Assembly: GCA_013407085.1 (NCBI GenBank)
Contig: JACCGJ010001410.1
Coordinates: 21,520 to 85,519, forward strand
From: Atriophallophorus winterbourni
Taxonomy: Eukaryota > Platyhelminthes > Trematoda > Plagiorchiida > Microphallidae
Direction: 5' to 3'
DNA length: 64,000 nt
Position numbers and translations under genes: made by a program. Of the stretch, positions 10,588-22,025 are shown one piece after another. The notes beneath the pieces are model-generated. The model made no database searches. It was not told where the DNA came from and saw only the letters and a list, made by a program, of their open reading frames with translations. Position 1 is the stretch's first letter. The number at the start of each line of letters is the position of its first letter.

Positions 10588-12963
10588 TCAAGTAGAACTG
10601 TAAGTTGTTTCTACCGTGGAGGTAGATAATTCCTGTTCGGAGACTGGCATCGTAGATGGCCAAACAGTGTAAAAATTGGTATTCAACGAATAATACTTGG
10701 ACAGCGCCGCGATTGCTTCTTTGGCATATTTCTTTGTTATCGGGTTATAGAAAGCATAGTCCATCACATGACTCAAACGTTTCTCGTTCACAACAAGCTT
10801 TCCCAAGACACCTCGGCTCCAGTAGGTAAAGATGTAAGTGAGAAAACGAAGCCAAGGAGCACAAACTGTTCCGAAACCGTACTGTAACCAGCAATCGAAA
10901 TAGTTATCGAATAGTGTTTGGCATTGATTTTGTTGTAAAAAGTAAGCCATGGTTAAATAGTATTCGGACCGACTTTGTGGATAATAATCTGCTGCGCGAA
11001 AAAGTGATTGAAATATGTCAAAAGTGACGTTGGATTTGCAAGTTCGAAGGAGCTGTTTCATGAGTTTGCTTTCGCAGGCTACCGTGGCCAATGCAACGGA
11101 GGCCTCCAAACGGCACGACTCCTGCTCGCTAGCCAGTGTCCGAATTAGCTGATCCATCCAATGCCCCGGCTGTGATGCGGTCCGCTCCAATCTATTACGA
11201 AGTGGCTTGTTTTGCGAGGCGCAGGCTAAAATTGATATCAATTTGTACCGTATCATGTGACCAGATGAATGACGGTAGAGCAACAAGTCGGCTGCAAGTC
11301 GTTCCAAAGCCATATGTATTCGAAGAGGATTATGCTCCATTAACCAAACTTCGTCTGGAATGGTGTTGTCCATCAGTTTTTGGAAAAGTTCTAAAATAAA
11401 TGGACTCTCTTTGTGCAAATCTCGAGACACGGCTTGCATAAAATTATGTGGTTTTGGCTCTAATCTAGGGAGGAGAAAAGTAAATGAATATTCTGATTGT
11501 TGATCCGAATCGTCTAGCTCCCGCATCGAACTGTGGAGAATGTGACTTGCAGTATCTTTCGAAGTTGTTCGCCTCAATCCGCTGACTGCGTCTGTTAGTG
11601 TGCTTACGGTTGTATGCTTGCTTCGAAATTTCACCGATGGAGTCGAAAACTCGGACCTACCTTCATCAATCAAAGTGGACTTCAAATCATCTGTTTCCAT
11701 GGTGTGTAACGAAGGTAAATGTATCTCGCTCAGATGTTCCTCATTTCTCGGTCCTTGCTTAGGAAAAGTTCCCATCGATAACTTCAGTGACGGAAGCAGA
11801 TATCGATTTTCTTCCGGTACAGTTGTTCCAGGCTCTTCTTTGCTCGATGAAGTAGTTTTCAATTTATTATATTTGATCGACAATAAATCTGAGTAGTTTC
11901 GATTGATGAGTTTTTTCACTATGGGATACTTTCTTACTATCCTCCTGCCCGTATTTAACAGGTCACCGCTAAAGCACTGATCATTTTTATTCCCGTGCTG
12001 GTCTATATACATCGTCGTTAAGACATCTTGAATTTGAGGCTTGCATCTGATCTCGGGAGCTACAACCTTTATCCCTTCAGTGTACGACTCTCCTAGCAAC
12101 AGGTTGGGATAAGGTTTAGAAGCTACGCTTGACTTCACATCTAACACTTGTGTATGTTCAAACCTTAATTGTTTGTATAAAGGTAACCGGAATTTAGGGA
12201 ACTTATTTTCAGGCATTCTTGCATCTTCCGAGTGGGCACGACTACTCCGTCGGGCACTGTATAAGTCTGATCGAAAATTAAGATCGTTCACGGAATGTGA
12301 AAACCGAAATTTCGAATCGATTTTATTCAAATCCAAGCTCGTACTTGTGTGCAAGGAATCCGCATTTTCACTCATCTCCAAGGAATCAGGATCTAGTTGA
12401 TATCTCGTAGATTCTGTCCCAAGAAATGACTTGCGTCGGACCGAAGAACGGGACAAGCGATAGCTGGGTCTAGAGAACAAGGATTCGACAAATTCCTCGA
12501 TTTCTGTCACACTAACTTCACCTTGGGTTTTGAAAGAAACTTGATATTCCCCTTGCGTGGAATCCTCGCTAGGAGTTTCGTTCGTTTTTTCATATTTTCG
12601 CTCATCGGGTTCCGTTTGTTTCTGATAGGCGTCGAACGATTTAATGATGTTCAATGGGGTCAAATGAGCTCGGTTGATCACGCCTTTGACATCGTTGATG
12701 TGGGCATACTTCGAGATACGTCGAATAGTTGGACTCGGGGACAGAGCGAATTGCTTCAGATCTGGACTCCGGAGGGTTAGAAGCTGTGGGTCTCTCGAGC
12801 TGATACTGAGACGCATGCCGTCTGATATCTTCATAGTGGCTCTCCGAACACCAAGTTGTAAACCGAAGTTGCAACACTCGATCGCCATGCTCAAATCCTC
12901 GGATCGGACACGACCATCATAAACCGCATCGTAAAATTCGGCAACACTTGAGTATTTGCCCAT
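10588..12963 (-). CDS. Hypothetical protein, 791 residues, helical-repeat C-terminus
   Basis: A single open frame of 791 codons from ATG 12963 to TGA 10588. The first 500 residues or so are polar and low-complexity, with Ser/Arg-rich stretches such as RLSRSSVRRKSF. The last 250 or so look all-helical and armadillo/HEAT-like (RLEASVALATVACESK, KKYAKEAIAALSKYY). I do not recognise the family. Upstream of the ATG a pyrimidine-rich tract ends in TTTGACAG/GA, which would make a good 3' splice site at about 12975 and keep the frame. The true N-terminus may therefore lie in an upstream exon, possibly the ORF at 13446-14156. Length and lack of stops make it very likely a real coding exon. Confidence 0.72.
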   Translation of the reverse strand: MGKYSSVAEFYDAVYDGRVRSEDLSMAIECCNFGLQLGVRRATMKISDGMRLSISSRDPQLLTLRSPDLKQFALSPSPTIRRISKYAHINDVKGVINRAHLTPLNIIKSFDAYQKQTEPDERKYEKTNETPSEDSTQGEYQVSFKTQGEVSVTEIEEFVESLFSRPSYRLSRSSVRRKSFLGTESTRYQLDPDSLEMSENADSLHTSTSLDLNKIDSKFRFSHSVNDLNFRSDLYSARRSSRAHSEDARMPENKFPKFRLPLYKQLRFEHTQVLDVKSSVASKPYPNLLLGESYTEGIKVVAPEIRCKPQIQDVLTTMYIDQHGNKNDQCFSGDLLNTGRRIVRKYPIVKKLINRNYSDLLSIKYNKLKTTSSSKEEPGTTVPEENRYLLPSLKLSMGTFPKQGPRNEEHLSEIHLPSLHTMETDDLKSTLIDEGRSEFSTPSVKFRSKHTTVSTLTDAVSGLRRTTSKDTASHILHSSMRELDDSDQQSEYSFTFLLPRLEPKPHNFMQAVSRDLHKESPFILELFQKLMDNTIPDEVWLMEHNPLRIHMALERLAADLLLYRHSSGHMIRYKLISILACASQNKPLRNRLERTASQPGHWMDQLIRTLASEQESCRLEASVALATVACESKLMKQLLRTCKSNVTFDIFQSLFRAADYYPQSRSEYYLTMAYFLQQNQCQTLFDNYFDCWLQYGFGTVCAPWLRFLTYIFTYWSRGVLGKLVVNEKRLSHVMDYAFYNPITKKYAKEAIAALSKYYSLNTNFYTVWPSTMPVSEQELSTSTVETTYSST

Positions 12964-13445
12964 GAACGGTTTTCCTGTCAAACCGGAAAGTAAACAGAAA
13001 ACATGTTACTTGAAAATTTGGAAAAAAGAAGCTGAGAAATCATTAGAGCATCGATATTTTACCCAAAATCGCAGCTTTTACCTTATCTGACTAATTATGA
13101 ATTTTCCATCAAAATGACTGTAATCTGATAATAAGCTTGCACACGTAAACACTTCACCCGTGCTCTGAATTACATCCGCCGATCATCATAAGCTTGGAGT
13201 ATTATAAACAGAAAAATGTTAATGTGGAGTAAAAACTTTCAATGCAAACTCTTTTAGGATCGGAATGAAATTTGTGTGCAATCGGTTACGCAGTTTTGGG
13301 GTAACATTTCACTTCTGACACACTTCGCACAAATTTCTTTCTATTATGCATACACGATCGGTCCCCAAAATATTCCAATCAAGTTATATCTGATTGGCAC
13401 CTTAATGAACAAGAAATCCCACGTATGTATGATTGAAACTCAGGT

Positions 13446-14156
13446 CTAAACTGGTCTGGTGTCTGACATACTCGGTGATATGGGAACATTTACACCACGA
13501 CCCAGCGAAAAAGATGTGCTCGTCTGAGAAAGGTATTCGGCTTCCGCTTCGGCATTCAGAAAATTATCCGGGAAGTTTTGTGGAGCCCACATTCCCAGTT
13601 TGGAACTGACAAGGACTTCGATCCACCACTCTCCTTTCAACACTTTCCTCTGTGCGAGTCTACGGCTGCCAGAATTTTGATGATTACTCGCACTTAGAGA
13701 TACTGATTTACTCGATGTGTCGCCGCAATCCCACAGGATCTTGGTGTATGTGAGTTTATCTTTCGTTGAAGAACTTGCCATTCTTCTGCTGGTCGTGTAT
13801 CTCGATAGTTTGGAAACGGACGATACAGCTTGGCTACTGACATTTTCAGAAGCTTTTTTAGCAATTTTAACAGATTCAACGTTGCCGAGTGTTCGAGATT
13901 CCTGTTTATCACGATTAGACGCCCAAATTGAGGATCGTTCCTGGTTGGCTGTCATGTCATATAACTCTGTTGGTTCAGGATTCATTCCGATAAATTTTAA
14001 AATATCCGGTGTTGCCACCCGTGCGTTCTCAACGGTCGGGAAAAAGCACGGATTTCGAACACGTTCGTATGTAGGCACGGCGCTGTTGTTCTGACATCTT
14101 GCCCCGTTTTCTCGATTAATTCTCCCATCAGGGCCTTTCTTCCGCACGACATGCAT
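13446..14156 (-). CDS. Hypothetical protein or upstream exon, about 236 residues
   Basis: Open from ATG 14156 to TAG 13446; the frame stays open further upstream to about 14270. It is Ser/Lys-rich and mostly polar (SSQAVSSVSKLSRYTT), with a more ordered C-terminal part (GEWWIEVLVSSKLGMW). No known domain. It could be an independent gene or the 5' exon of the 791-residue ORF: a possible donor in CGTG/GTGTAA near 13490 is phase 1, which matches the phase of the candidate acceptor near 12975. That link is inference. Confidence 0.5.
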   Translation of the reverse strand: MHVVRKKGPDGRINRENGARCQNNSAVPTYERVRNPCFFPTVENARVATPDILKFIGMNPEPTELYDMTANQERSSIWASNRDKQESRTLGNVESVKIAKKASENVSSQAVSSVSKLSRYTTSRRMASSSTKDKLTYTKILWDCGDTSSKSVSLSASNHQNSGSRRLAQRKVLKGEWWIEVLVSSKLGMWAPQNFPDNFLNAEAEAEYLSQTSTSFSLGRGVNVPISPSMSDTRPV

Positions 14157-14270
14157 GATATTGCAGGTCAAGTGTGAATTGGCCGTATTGATTAATATAT
14201 TCGAACACAAAAGCCACGTGATTAATATGATATGACATCCAATTTTTATTACTTTGAGGCCACGTAGCAA

Positions 14271-15338
14271 CCAATCGAGAGTATGGACAGCTCAATAATC
14301 ACAGTGAAAGAGTGATGGACAAATGATAAGTGAAACGCTTCTGAACAGTTCACCCCATTCAATCTAAATGACCACAAAACAACTGCAAGGAATCCGTTAG
14401 TCGGTGACCGTTAGGAAAGAAAAGTTATCGTGATGCTCCTGGCAAGAACTCACGTATAACTTATTAGTTCATCGACGCTGGTGTTTTATTAACCTAATCG
14501 TTAGAAAACTCACCAAAAATGAAGAAATTTCATTTATAAAACATGTCGTACCTTGGAGAAAAACTAAAGTATTACAAATGGTATACTTGAATGCCACTGT
14601 TTGATAGGTTTCACACAACGAACTATACGATTTTCAAACACAGAATCACATAGTGATTCTTTGTCAACCGCTACAAATTATAACAAATTGTTACTGATGT
14701 CGTTGCGAGTGTTGTATACAAATCCGTGCAGATTCATTATTTTCAGCAAGCTCAAATTGTATAGGCGGGAAGGGACTTGCAAAAATTTGCCCAAAATAAT
14801 CTCTCGTACGATGTCCAAAACCATTCTCGGGCAAAAACGCTAGAGAATGTAGCGCCAAAATAACGAATGACAAGAATAGTATACCAGAAAAAATTCATGA
14901 TTTAGTTGCATTGCATTAGAACGGGTCGAGTGACAAAATCTTCGAAAACTGGCGCAGAATGATAGCGTCATCGAACGATACGCAATGTCGGTCAAATGAG
15001 CCCGATGTTGTGAGGATTTGACGGGAACCGATTCACACGAGATCGATTGACAAACCAGATCAAAGCGACAATCTGGACAGACAGGTTGTTGTGATAACCA
15101 GACCTATCTACAAAAATAGGCGTATTTTCCATTTTTGTCATGTGTGTAATACGCACTTTGACGATTTTGTGTTCTATTATGATGTGGGAGTTGTGAATGA
15201 ACGTAAACAGGGTGCGAATGGTCGATTTCAGGAATGAGTCGGAGCACAAATGGGTGCGAAACGCGAAGGCTACGTGGTTAAGGTGGCATCAGGTTAAAGA
15301 TTCAAGATTTATGGCTGAAAAAGCAATTAACTTTACAA
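14271..15338. other. Stretch with no recognised gene
   Basis: AT-rich sequence leading into the assembly gap. Only short ORFs, none with a recognisable motif. It could hold the promoter or 5' exons of the minus-strand ORFs. Confidence 0.35.
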
Positions 15339-16338
15339 NNNNNNNNNNNNNNNNNNNNNNNNNNNNNNNNNNNNNNNNNNNNNNNNNNNNNNNNNNNNNN
15401 NNNNNNNNNNNNNNNNNNNNNNNNNNNNNNNNNNNNNNNNNNNNNNNNNNNNNNNNNNNNNNNNNNNNNNNNNNNNNNNNNNNNNNNNNNNNNNNNNNNN
15501 NNNNNNNNNNNNNNNNNNNNNNNNNNNNNNNNNNNNNNNNNNNNNNNNNNNNNNNNNNNNNNNNNNNNNNNNNNNNNNNNNNNNNNNNNNNNNNNNNNNN
15601 NNNNNNNNNNNNNNNNNNNNNNNNNNNNNNNNNNNNNNNNNNNNNNNNNNNNNNNNNNNNNNNNNNNNNNNNNNNNNNNNNNNNNNNNNNNNNNNNNNNN
15701 NNNNNNNNNNNNNNNNNNNNNNNNNNNNNNNNNNNNNNNNNNNNNNNNNNNNNNNNNNNNNNNNNNNNNNNNNNNNNNNNNNNNNNNNNNNNNNNNNNNN
15801 NNNNNNNNNNNNNNNNNNNNNNNNNNNNNNNNNNNNNNNNNNNNNNNNNNNNNNNNNNNNNNNNNNNNNNNNNNNNNNNNNNNNNNNNNNNNNNNNNNNN
15901 NNNNNNNNNNNNNNNNNNNNNNNNNNNNNNNNNNNNNNNNNNNNNNNNNNNNNNNNNNNNNNNNNNNNNNNNNNNNNNNNNNNNNNNNNNNNNNNNNNNN
16001 NNNNNNNNNNNNNNNNNNNNNNNNNNNNNNNNNNNNNNNNNNNNNNNNNNNNNNNNNNNNNNNNNNNNNNNNNNNNNNNNNNNNNNNNNNNNNNNNNNNN
16101 NNNNNNNNNNNNNNNNNNNNNNNNNNNNNNNNNNNNNNNNNNNNNNNNNNNNNNNNNNNNNNNNNNNNNNNNNNNNNNNNNNNNNNNNNNNNNNNNNNNN
16201 NNNNNNNNNNNNNNNNNNNNNNNNNNNNNNNNNNNNNNNNNNNNNNNNNNNNNNNNNNNNNNNNNNNNNNNNNNNNNNNNNNNNNNNNNNNNNNNNNNNN
16301 NNNNNNNNNNNNNNNNNNNNNNNNNNNNNNNNNNNNNN
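15339..16338. other. Assembly gap, exactly 1000 N
   Basis: The round length suggests a placeholder of unknown true size. The sequence on its right is the C-terminal part of a CR1-like RT, so at least part of the missing sequence is probably LINE. Reading frames drawn through the N run are meaningless. Confidence 0.98.
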
Positions 16339-16510
16339 CTTAGCTTCAGTCGTCTGAGTCGCATGGCCAATGGCATATTTTCGAATCCATTAACAAGCTC
16401 AGAAACTCTCGGATATATGCGATCCAGAAGTAAGATGTCTTTTTGGAGCCACGGTGTCCAGGCTTGTTCGGCATAGTCTAGAACCGGGTGTATATATGTG
16501 TTCATCAAGT
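16339..16510 (-). mobile_element. CR1-like LINE C-terminal fragment beside the gap
   Basis: The minus strand reads MMNTYIHPVLDYAEQAW, TPWLQKDILLLDRI and PLAMRLRRLKL, the RT C-terminal motif of CR1-like elements, then runs into the N gap. It is very close to the 5.4-7.7 kb element (MMNTYIHAVQDY) but better preserved. Confidence 0.8.
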
Positions 16511-17328
16511 GTCCTCGAAGCCGGTGTAATGAACGGAATAGATGTTAGAACAGGATACACGATTTGTCCTTGATCGATCTAACTTAATAATTACCCCTCG
16601 GCCTCTAAAATATGAGGATAACAAAAGATTATGGCAGAAATCTATTTAAGAATACAGATTTATCGCTGTGCAACTATGGTCGAAACTACAGAAAGAGAAA
16701 GCATAGCCTCTCAGATGGTCAGTTAATTTGGATCAATGTTTGCGGCTAAATTATCGTTGAGTATCTGAATCGTTAGTTGCATCACTCATGTTATCAATCG
16801 TTTCTTCGTTTCAGATTCCTATGCGGCTTTGAGAAACTTAGCAATCACGTCAAAATAGGATATTTTATAGTTGGCCAATGTATTTAATCAAAATACCTGG
16901 CTGATCAAAGCTGGATAAATGGCTATTTTCCACGATAAACAAAGATATACATTCCGAGATCGATGCTCATTCTTGGATCCAAACAAGTAATTAATTATTA
17001 TGCTTGCGATGCCAAGGTAAATATCAGTAGATAATTGCGTGTGTGGAATGAATTGATTCAAAACGAGGGACTGTCCATTTTCTTGTCTGGTTTGTGCACT
17101 CGACAGCACCGGCACAATTGAGAAACTAGATGACAGATTATGGATTGAACGCATTTAGACGAGAGGCATGATTATTAACCCAGCTAATCGATAGCAAAAT
17201 GCAGATCGAGTCAGTTACGGTTACTCTGGCACAATTCTGTGAGACCAAACCACTGGAATATTGCGGATTTTTATTGCGGTGGAGGTTTGTATTATGCAAG
17301 TGATTTCGTGAGTGCATACAGAATAGCA
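16511..17328. other. Upstream region of the SLC35F-like gene
   Basis: No repeat or coding motif recognised. The reading frame of the transporter stays open upstream of its first ATG for at least 90 nt, so a 5' exon or a trans-splice acceptor may lie here, but I cannot fix either. Confidence 0.35.
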
Positions 17329-18477
17329 ATGACAACAGACTACCGGATACACGCTACTGCTAATAATCAACCTGAAAAATCAACTAACGATTCAGATACT
17401 CAAGAATGTGAAATTGCCAAGCAGCGATGGAGCAGAACAAAGACTATTTGTTGGTCACTAACTATAGGCCAACTGTTGGCCGCTTTGCAGGGTGGATCGA
17501 ATATATTTTTGGCGCTACTTGTTCGAGTGGAGTTCAATCTGCCCTTGGGCGAAATGTGTTTGCAGTACGCATTGGTTTCCATAACTTTCGGACTCATACA
17601 GCTAATAATCAGGTGCAAGCAGCGAGGATGTACGAGCTCATTGAATTACTGGAATCCGGTGTCATGTTTCTCCCATAGAAACGTCTTCCTTTACGTTGTC
17701 ACAGGTGTGATCGATATGATTTCCCACTGTTCAACATTATATGCATTCACCTACACTAATGTGACGAGCATACAATTGTTAGATGGTCTGTCTATCCCGA
17801 CATCAATGCTATTAAGTTTTCTTATTCTTCAACAAAGATACTCTCTGAATCATTATGCTGGTGCTGGGATTTGCATTTTCGGATCATTATTGATGGTGAT
17901 TGCGGATACCAATAGTGTTGCACCAACAAACAACAACAATTCCACAATGGCACCGCAACAAACAGCGATGCATGGAGATATTTTAGCAATCGCTGGGTCA
18001 CTTTTGTACGGCTTCTCTTGCGTTCTTCAGGAGTACACCATTCTACATTGTGGGATCATCTCAACCTTGACGTTCGCACCGCTGGTTTCCATGGTCTCAT
18101 GCCTAATACCGTGTCTTATTTGGGAGCGTGAGGAAATTATTACTTTATTTCACAGTAATGCGATTCACCAAAAACCGGTTGCCGCAACGGGATGGATTTA
18201 TCTTATTGGATATTTGACCACCACCTCCGTTTTCGATTGCGTCTTTGGCTTTGCAGTGATTCGTCATAGTGCAGTGCTCATCAACCTTTCCTTGCTAACA
18301 GCCGATGTTTACGCTCTACTTGCAGGAATTGTGCTATTTCAATTGAAATTTCATTGGCTATACTTTTCGGCCACTGTGATGGTGATTATCGGATCGACGT
18401 TCTACGCAATCAAAGGAGTAAAACTCGGGGTTTCTGGTGACAAGCGCAGCGAAGAAGTGCAAACGTATGATTTGTGA
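17329..18477 (+). CDS. Solute carrier family 35 member F1/F2-like transporter
   Basis: 382 residues from ATG 17329 to TGA 18477 in one uninterrupted exon. About ten hydrophobic segments in a drug/metabolite-transporter fold: the first helix follows a polar N-terminus at TICWSLTIGQLLAAL. Family landmarks are in order: YAFTYTNVTSIQLLDGLSIP, a GAGICIFGSLLMVIAD helix, GDILAIAGSLLYGFSCVLQE, and the C-terminal NLSLLTADVYALLAG with LFQLKFHWLYF. These match the SLC35F1/F2 consensus, including the TSVQLLD and VNLSLLTAD-LY blocks. An Asn-rich loop (PTNNNNSTM) sits between helices. It is predicted to be a multi-pass membrane protein; the substrate of these F-type members is not settled. The absence of introns is unusual for this family, whose vertebrate genes have many. 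Confidence 0.88.
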   Translation: MTTDYRIHATANNQPEKSTNDSDTQECEIAKQRWSRTKTICWSLTIGQLLAALQGGSNIFLALLVRVEFNLPLGEMCLQYALVSITFGLIQLIIRCKQRGCTSSLNYWNPVSCFSHRNVFLYVVTGVIDMISHCSTLYAFTYTNVTSIQLLDGLSIPTSMLLSFLILQQRYSLNHYAGAGICIFGSLLMVIADTNSVAPTNNNNSTMAPQQTAMHGDILAIAGSLLYGFSCVLQEYTILHCGIISTLTFAPLVSMVSCLIPCLIWEREEIITLFHSNAIHQKPVAATGWIYLIGYLTTTSVFDCVFGFAVIRHSAVLINLSLLTADVYALLAGIVLFQLKFHWLYFSATVMVIIGSTFYAIKGVKLGVSGDKRSEEVQTYDL

Positions 18478-20168
18478 TTATCACAATTGGTTGAATGCCA
18501 TGCTTACATGTAATTTTTCATTTAATCGTTTTGTTTCTCATAGTTTATTTAGAGGGTGATTACGGTTACATGAAAATTGGCATTAATAGTCAAATCGTAT
18601 ACCCAGTATAACAACGAAAATTTTCCTGTTTAAATGCAACATTAGCGAACGCGATACTCTTCACTGAACTGGAGTGGTTAAGTACGAAGAAGAGAGATTA
18701 TCTATACCCCTAACATAAACAATCCTCGCAATCCAATCTATTTCGTAATGCGATTTATATCGAGGTTGGTGAATAGCACATCACCATTCATCTTAAGTGT
18801 TTATGCCAAATTGAGCTGGTAGCATGTGAGGAAGAAAATCACGTAAACAATCCACAATACCATATGATACCTGAGCCGGTCACGAAATTTCGTGGTTACA
18901 CCAATGAACACGAGTTGTACGAAACTTCGGAAGAGAATACTTGGCTGTCGTATTATGGCATTGAGACGCATCGAGCCATAGACGAGTTTGATATCAGACG
19001 GCGCAATATATATTTGCATGTTCCTTGCTAAACATTCAGGTTTGTGATAAAGCTTAAACGGGATTTTATCCCTTTTGCTTTCAATTCCGAAGAAGGAGAA
19101 GAATCGCGTATGATTAAACAATGAGTTTTTAAAGGGTTGGTGTTATGACCTTGAATAATTGGCCCTACTAATTAACAAAGCAGAATCAAGACTCACCACA
19201 GAAAAAGGAATTAGCTGTACAATACCACGGTGCGCAATCACTTACCCGAAATTGGAACTACGTCTCGTCTACAGCAATAATAAGGTTAGAAAACTGATTG
19301 CGCGGAAGTACCGATTGAGAAAATTAGTTTCTCCAACTGTGTATTAATGTGTAAATGGTGTTGTTAATATTTAATGAATTGCGCAACTATGAATCAGACA
19401 CATGGAGACTCTGGCCAGTGCTGTTCTTTGATTAGATTAAGTAATGGTGTGCACCACTTGAGATTACACCGCATGCCTAGGACTACATTATAGACAGTTG
19501 TTTTCAGAATTATACAAAACTGGTGCCTTGAGTAACGACAAGGACTAGACTATATCCACCAATATTCCATCTCTCAATTAATTGCAAGCACAAAATTCAG
19601 CACCGCGACTGTGGAAATGCATGGAGCAATATGATTGCTAATGAATGGTTTTCATGTTCACACTACTTATTGTTATTCAGAGCGAGCGTGGAGTACCTAG
19701 TTTGGAACCATTGCTCGGTATCAAGTATGTTTTGTTACAAAATGTATTGTTAGATTACTGCATCTTGACATAGATTACATTGATCGAATTTGAATTCTTC
19801 GGTAATGGTTTTCGAGATCACTGGAAATCAATTAACGCTTGGTCGAGGTGAAAGCGTGGACTCAATGTCAGTGGTTGCTAGGTCTGATACCCTATTCGCA
19901 GTTGCTTCAGTAAGCAGTAATGGGAGCAATAGAATTCGATACAAATTCGGGTTAGCACAGCAGTCGATATTACCCGTTTCACGATAATCTCGACATGACT
20001 TCGTGGAATTGACGCCTTCGATACCTTTTTATCAACATTCAAAAAATTTATGGTCCTCAAAAGCACATATTTTCGCGATTACCATAGCACAGTAAATATT
20101 CATTCATGAAAAAGAAATAGCACAATAATGTAATAGTACGTATAGTGTAGTTGAATAGTTTCCATGAG
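18478..20168. other. Stretch with no recognised gene
   Basis: Downstream flank of the transporter. Minus-strand ORF 18801-19121 (106 codons, hydrophobic end) and plus-strand ORF 19159-19347 show no family motif. No canonical AATAAA close behind the transporter stop. Confidence 0.35.
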
Positions 20169-20575
20169 TTAATATGCAGGTGTCGTCAAATCGTTATGCA
20201 ACAAATAAGAGTCCAAATTTAGAATGAAAGTTTCGACGCTGGGAGCCGTTACAATAGTTTCGAGGAGGGCATTCCAAAGGAAACAGACACATACAGAATA
20301 AAAATATCGGCAACGGCTAATACGGGAATGGGGAATATGTAGTGTCGCTGAGTGGCTGCGTGTATGCTGTGGCTCATGGTATGCAAATAAATGTTTTAAA
20401 GGACGATACGGGGTATATAATATATTGTACGTAAGTTTCACATCACTCCGAAGGCTTCTTTGAAAAGGGATAGAGAGGCTCAGTTTTTGCGTTAGATTAT
20501 GGAAACCCCTCGTGAGTTTGGTTTCACGTTAGTATATTTTATCAAGCAAAAGTATGTCCCTTTTTAAACCAGAGT
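20169..20575 (-). mobile_element. CR1-like LINE C-terminal fragment
   Basis: The minus strand reads QRSLRSDVKLTYNILY, HIPHSRISRCRYFYSV and LWNALLETIVTAPSVETF, the terminal helices of a CR1-like RT. Upstream, KKDILLLDKIY-like sequence continues to about 20575 with stops. Confidence 0.7.
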
Positions 20576-20639
20576 CCAAGATTTCGGTTCATGCGCTATG
20601 GCTGGAAATATGCAGAATTTCGTGGTCGTCAGCAATGTT

Positions 20640-22025
20640 CCAGGCGGGTTTGAAAATCCGTCGCAGCATAAGACGGTTTTCGAAGAAATCGTTGCTGTTT
20701 ATCTAACCTGCTTACAACGTTCGAGGATTGGACCAAGGCACTAGACGAAGGACATGCTTGCTACAGCGACATTTCCGAAGGTTTCGATTGAGTCAACCAA
20801 GAGATTTTAATAAAAAGCTTGAAGCTTATGGAATAACGGGAATGTTGCTGAATTGGATAAGGGACTATCTGACTGATAGACACGTCCAAGTTCGCGTTGG
20901 CAGCACCTTCTCTAGAAGAATAGATGTTACAAGTGGAGTTCTGCAAGGCTCGGTGCTTGCCTCTCTTCTATTCGTTGTGTACAATATAGTAGAGGACATT
21001 TGATGTAACTTGATACTGTTTGCCGGTGATATTAAAATATGGAAACGTGTCAGGTATGTTAATGACTCTGTGGCATTACAACGGGATCTGTGCACCTTAT
21101 TTCGTTCGTCCCAGTCAAATGGGTTACCATTTAGCCCTGCGAAATGTAAAACGCTGCGGTTTGGAAAATCTCTGCACCACACGTATCATCTTGGCACGCA
21201 AGATCCCTTCTGGACACCGCAGTTTCAGTTAGGAGGACACCCTCCTAACGAGTTCGCAACGGAGGAAAAATTATTGTTGGGTGAGTCATGTTGTACTGCC
21301 CATGACAACCAACATCCGTCGTTCCCACTATGCACCCTCCCACGATTATCGTGTACCCTCACACGTTCGCTCTGTTGTTACCATATAAATACAAACCATG
21401 TCCACGGTCCAAACGCACACACTGGGCGCTTGGACCTTGGACTCCCGATCAACGTCACATTCTGGTCTTGTTCTGTTTTCCTGCCTGTTGGGTTAGAAAA
21501 ACGCATAGATTGATAGAACGCAACGACAGTCTCTCCTGCAATATCGACGACTCATCCATTATAACAGTGTCTTTTAACATTAAGCATGGACATCGTTGCT
21601 GGACAGTGTACAATAAAGCCTACCATATCTTGATTCTTCTAAAAAGGATATTCAACATTTTCACATCTGAAACTTTACCCGGGTTAATTAATACCCATTT
21701 ACGTCCTGTTAGGGAATATTCCACCCAAGTCTGGGCACCGTGGCTGAGGAAGCATATTTAACTAGTTGACAGGACAAAGTTGGCGTCTCGTTACAGAAAT
21801 TCGCCTTTCAAAGAGCGAATCTTAAAACTAAATCTACATGATTTAACCCAACGACGGATACGGAGTGACCTCCTGTTGGCATTCAAAAGCTTGCATACTG
21901 AGAACCATCCCTTTAAACACTTGCTAAAGCCCAATGGCCTTACTCGAACACGAAAACATTCAAAGGCTTTAAGCATTCCGCATTCTCGATTGGATATTCG
22001 TCGAAATTTTTCTGGGTGAGAATTT
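20640..22025 (+). mobile_element. CR1-like LINE RT fragment
   Basis: Plus-strand RT blocks: EGHACYSDISEGFD (normally KAFD), LLNWIRDYLTDRHVQVRVG, SGVLQGSVLASLLFV, an eroded FADD (LFAGDIKIWK), then NKAYHILILLKRIFNIFT, LINTHLRPVREY and APWLRKHI. C-terminal pieces continue to about 22025. Multiple stops and frameshifts. An unrelated insert of about 265 bp interrupts it near 21.29-21.55 kb. Confidence 0.82.
21286..21550. mobile_element. Candidate solo LTR inserted in the CR1-like RT
   Basis: LINE coding similarity stops after EEKLLLGES and resumes at NIKHGHRCWTVYNKAYH. The foreign stretch starts near TGTTGTACTGCCCATGACAA and contains CATATAAATACAAACCATGT, a TATA-like core, in a context typical of short Gypsy LTRs. 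The exact ends and a target-site duplication are not clear. Confidence 0.35.

Noticed and set aside
15197..16508. Long ORFs of about 390 codons on both strands across the gap
   Set aside because: They are open only because N is not read as a stop. The true coding content is the LINE fragment on the right flank.
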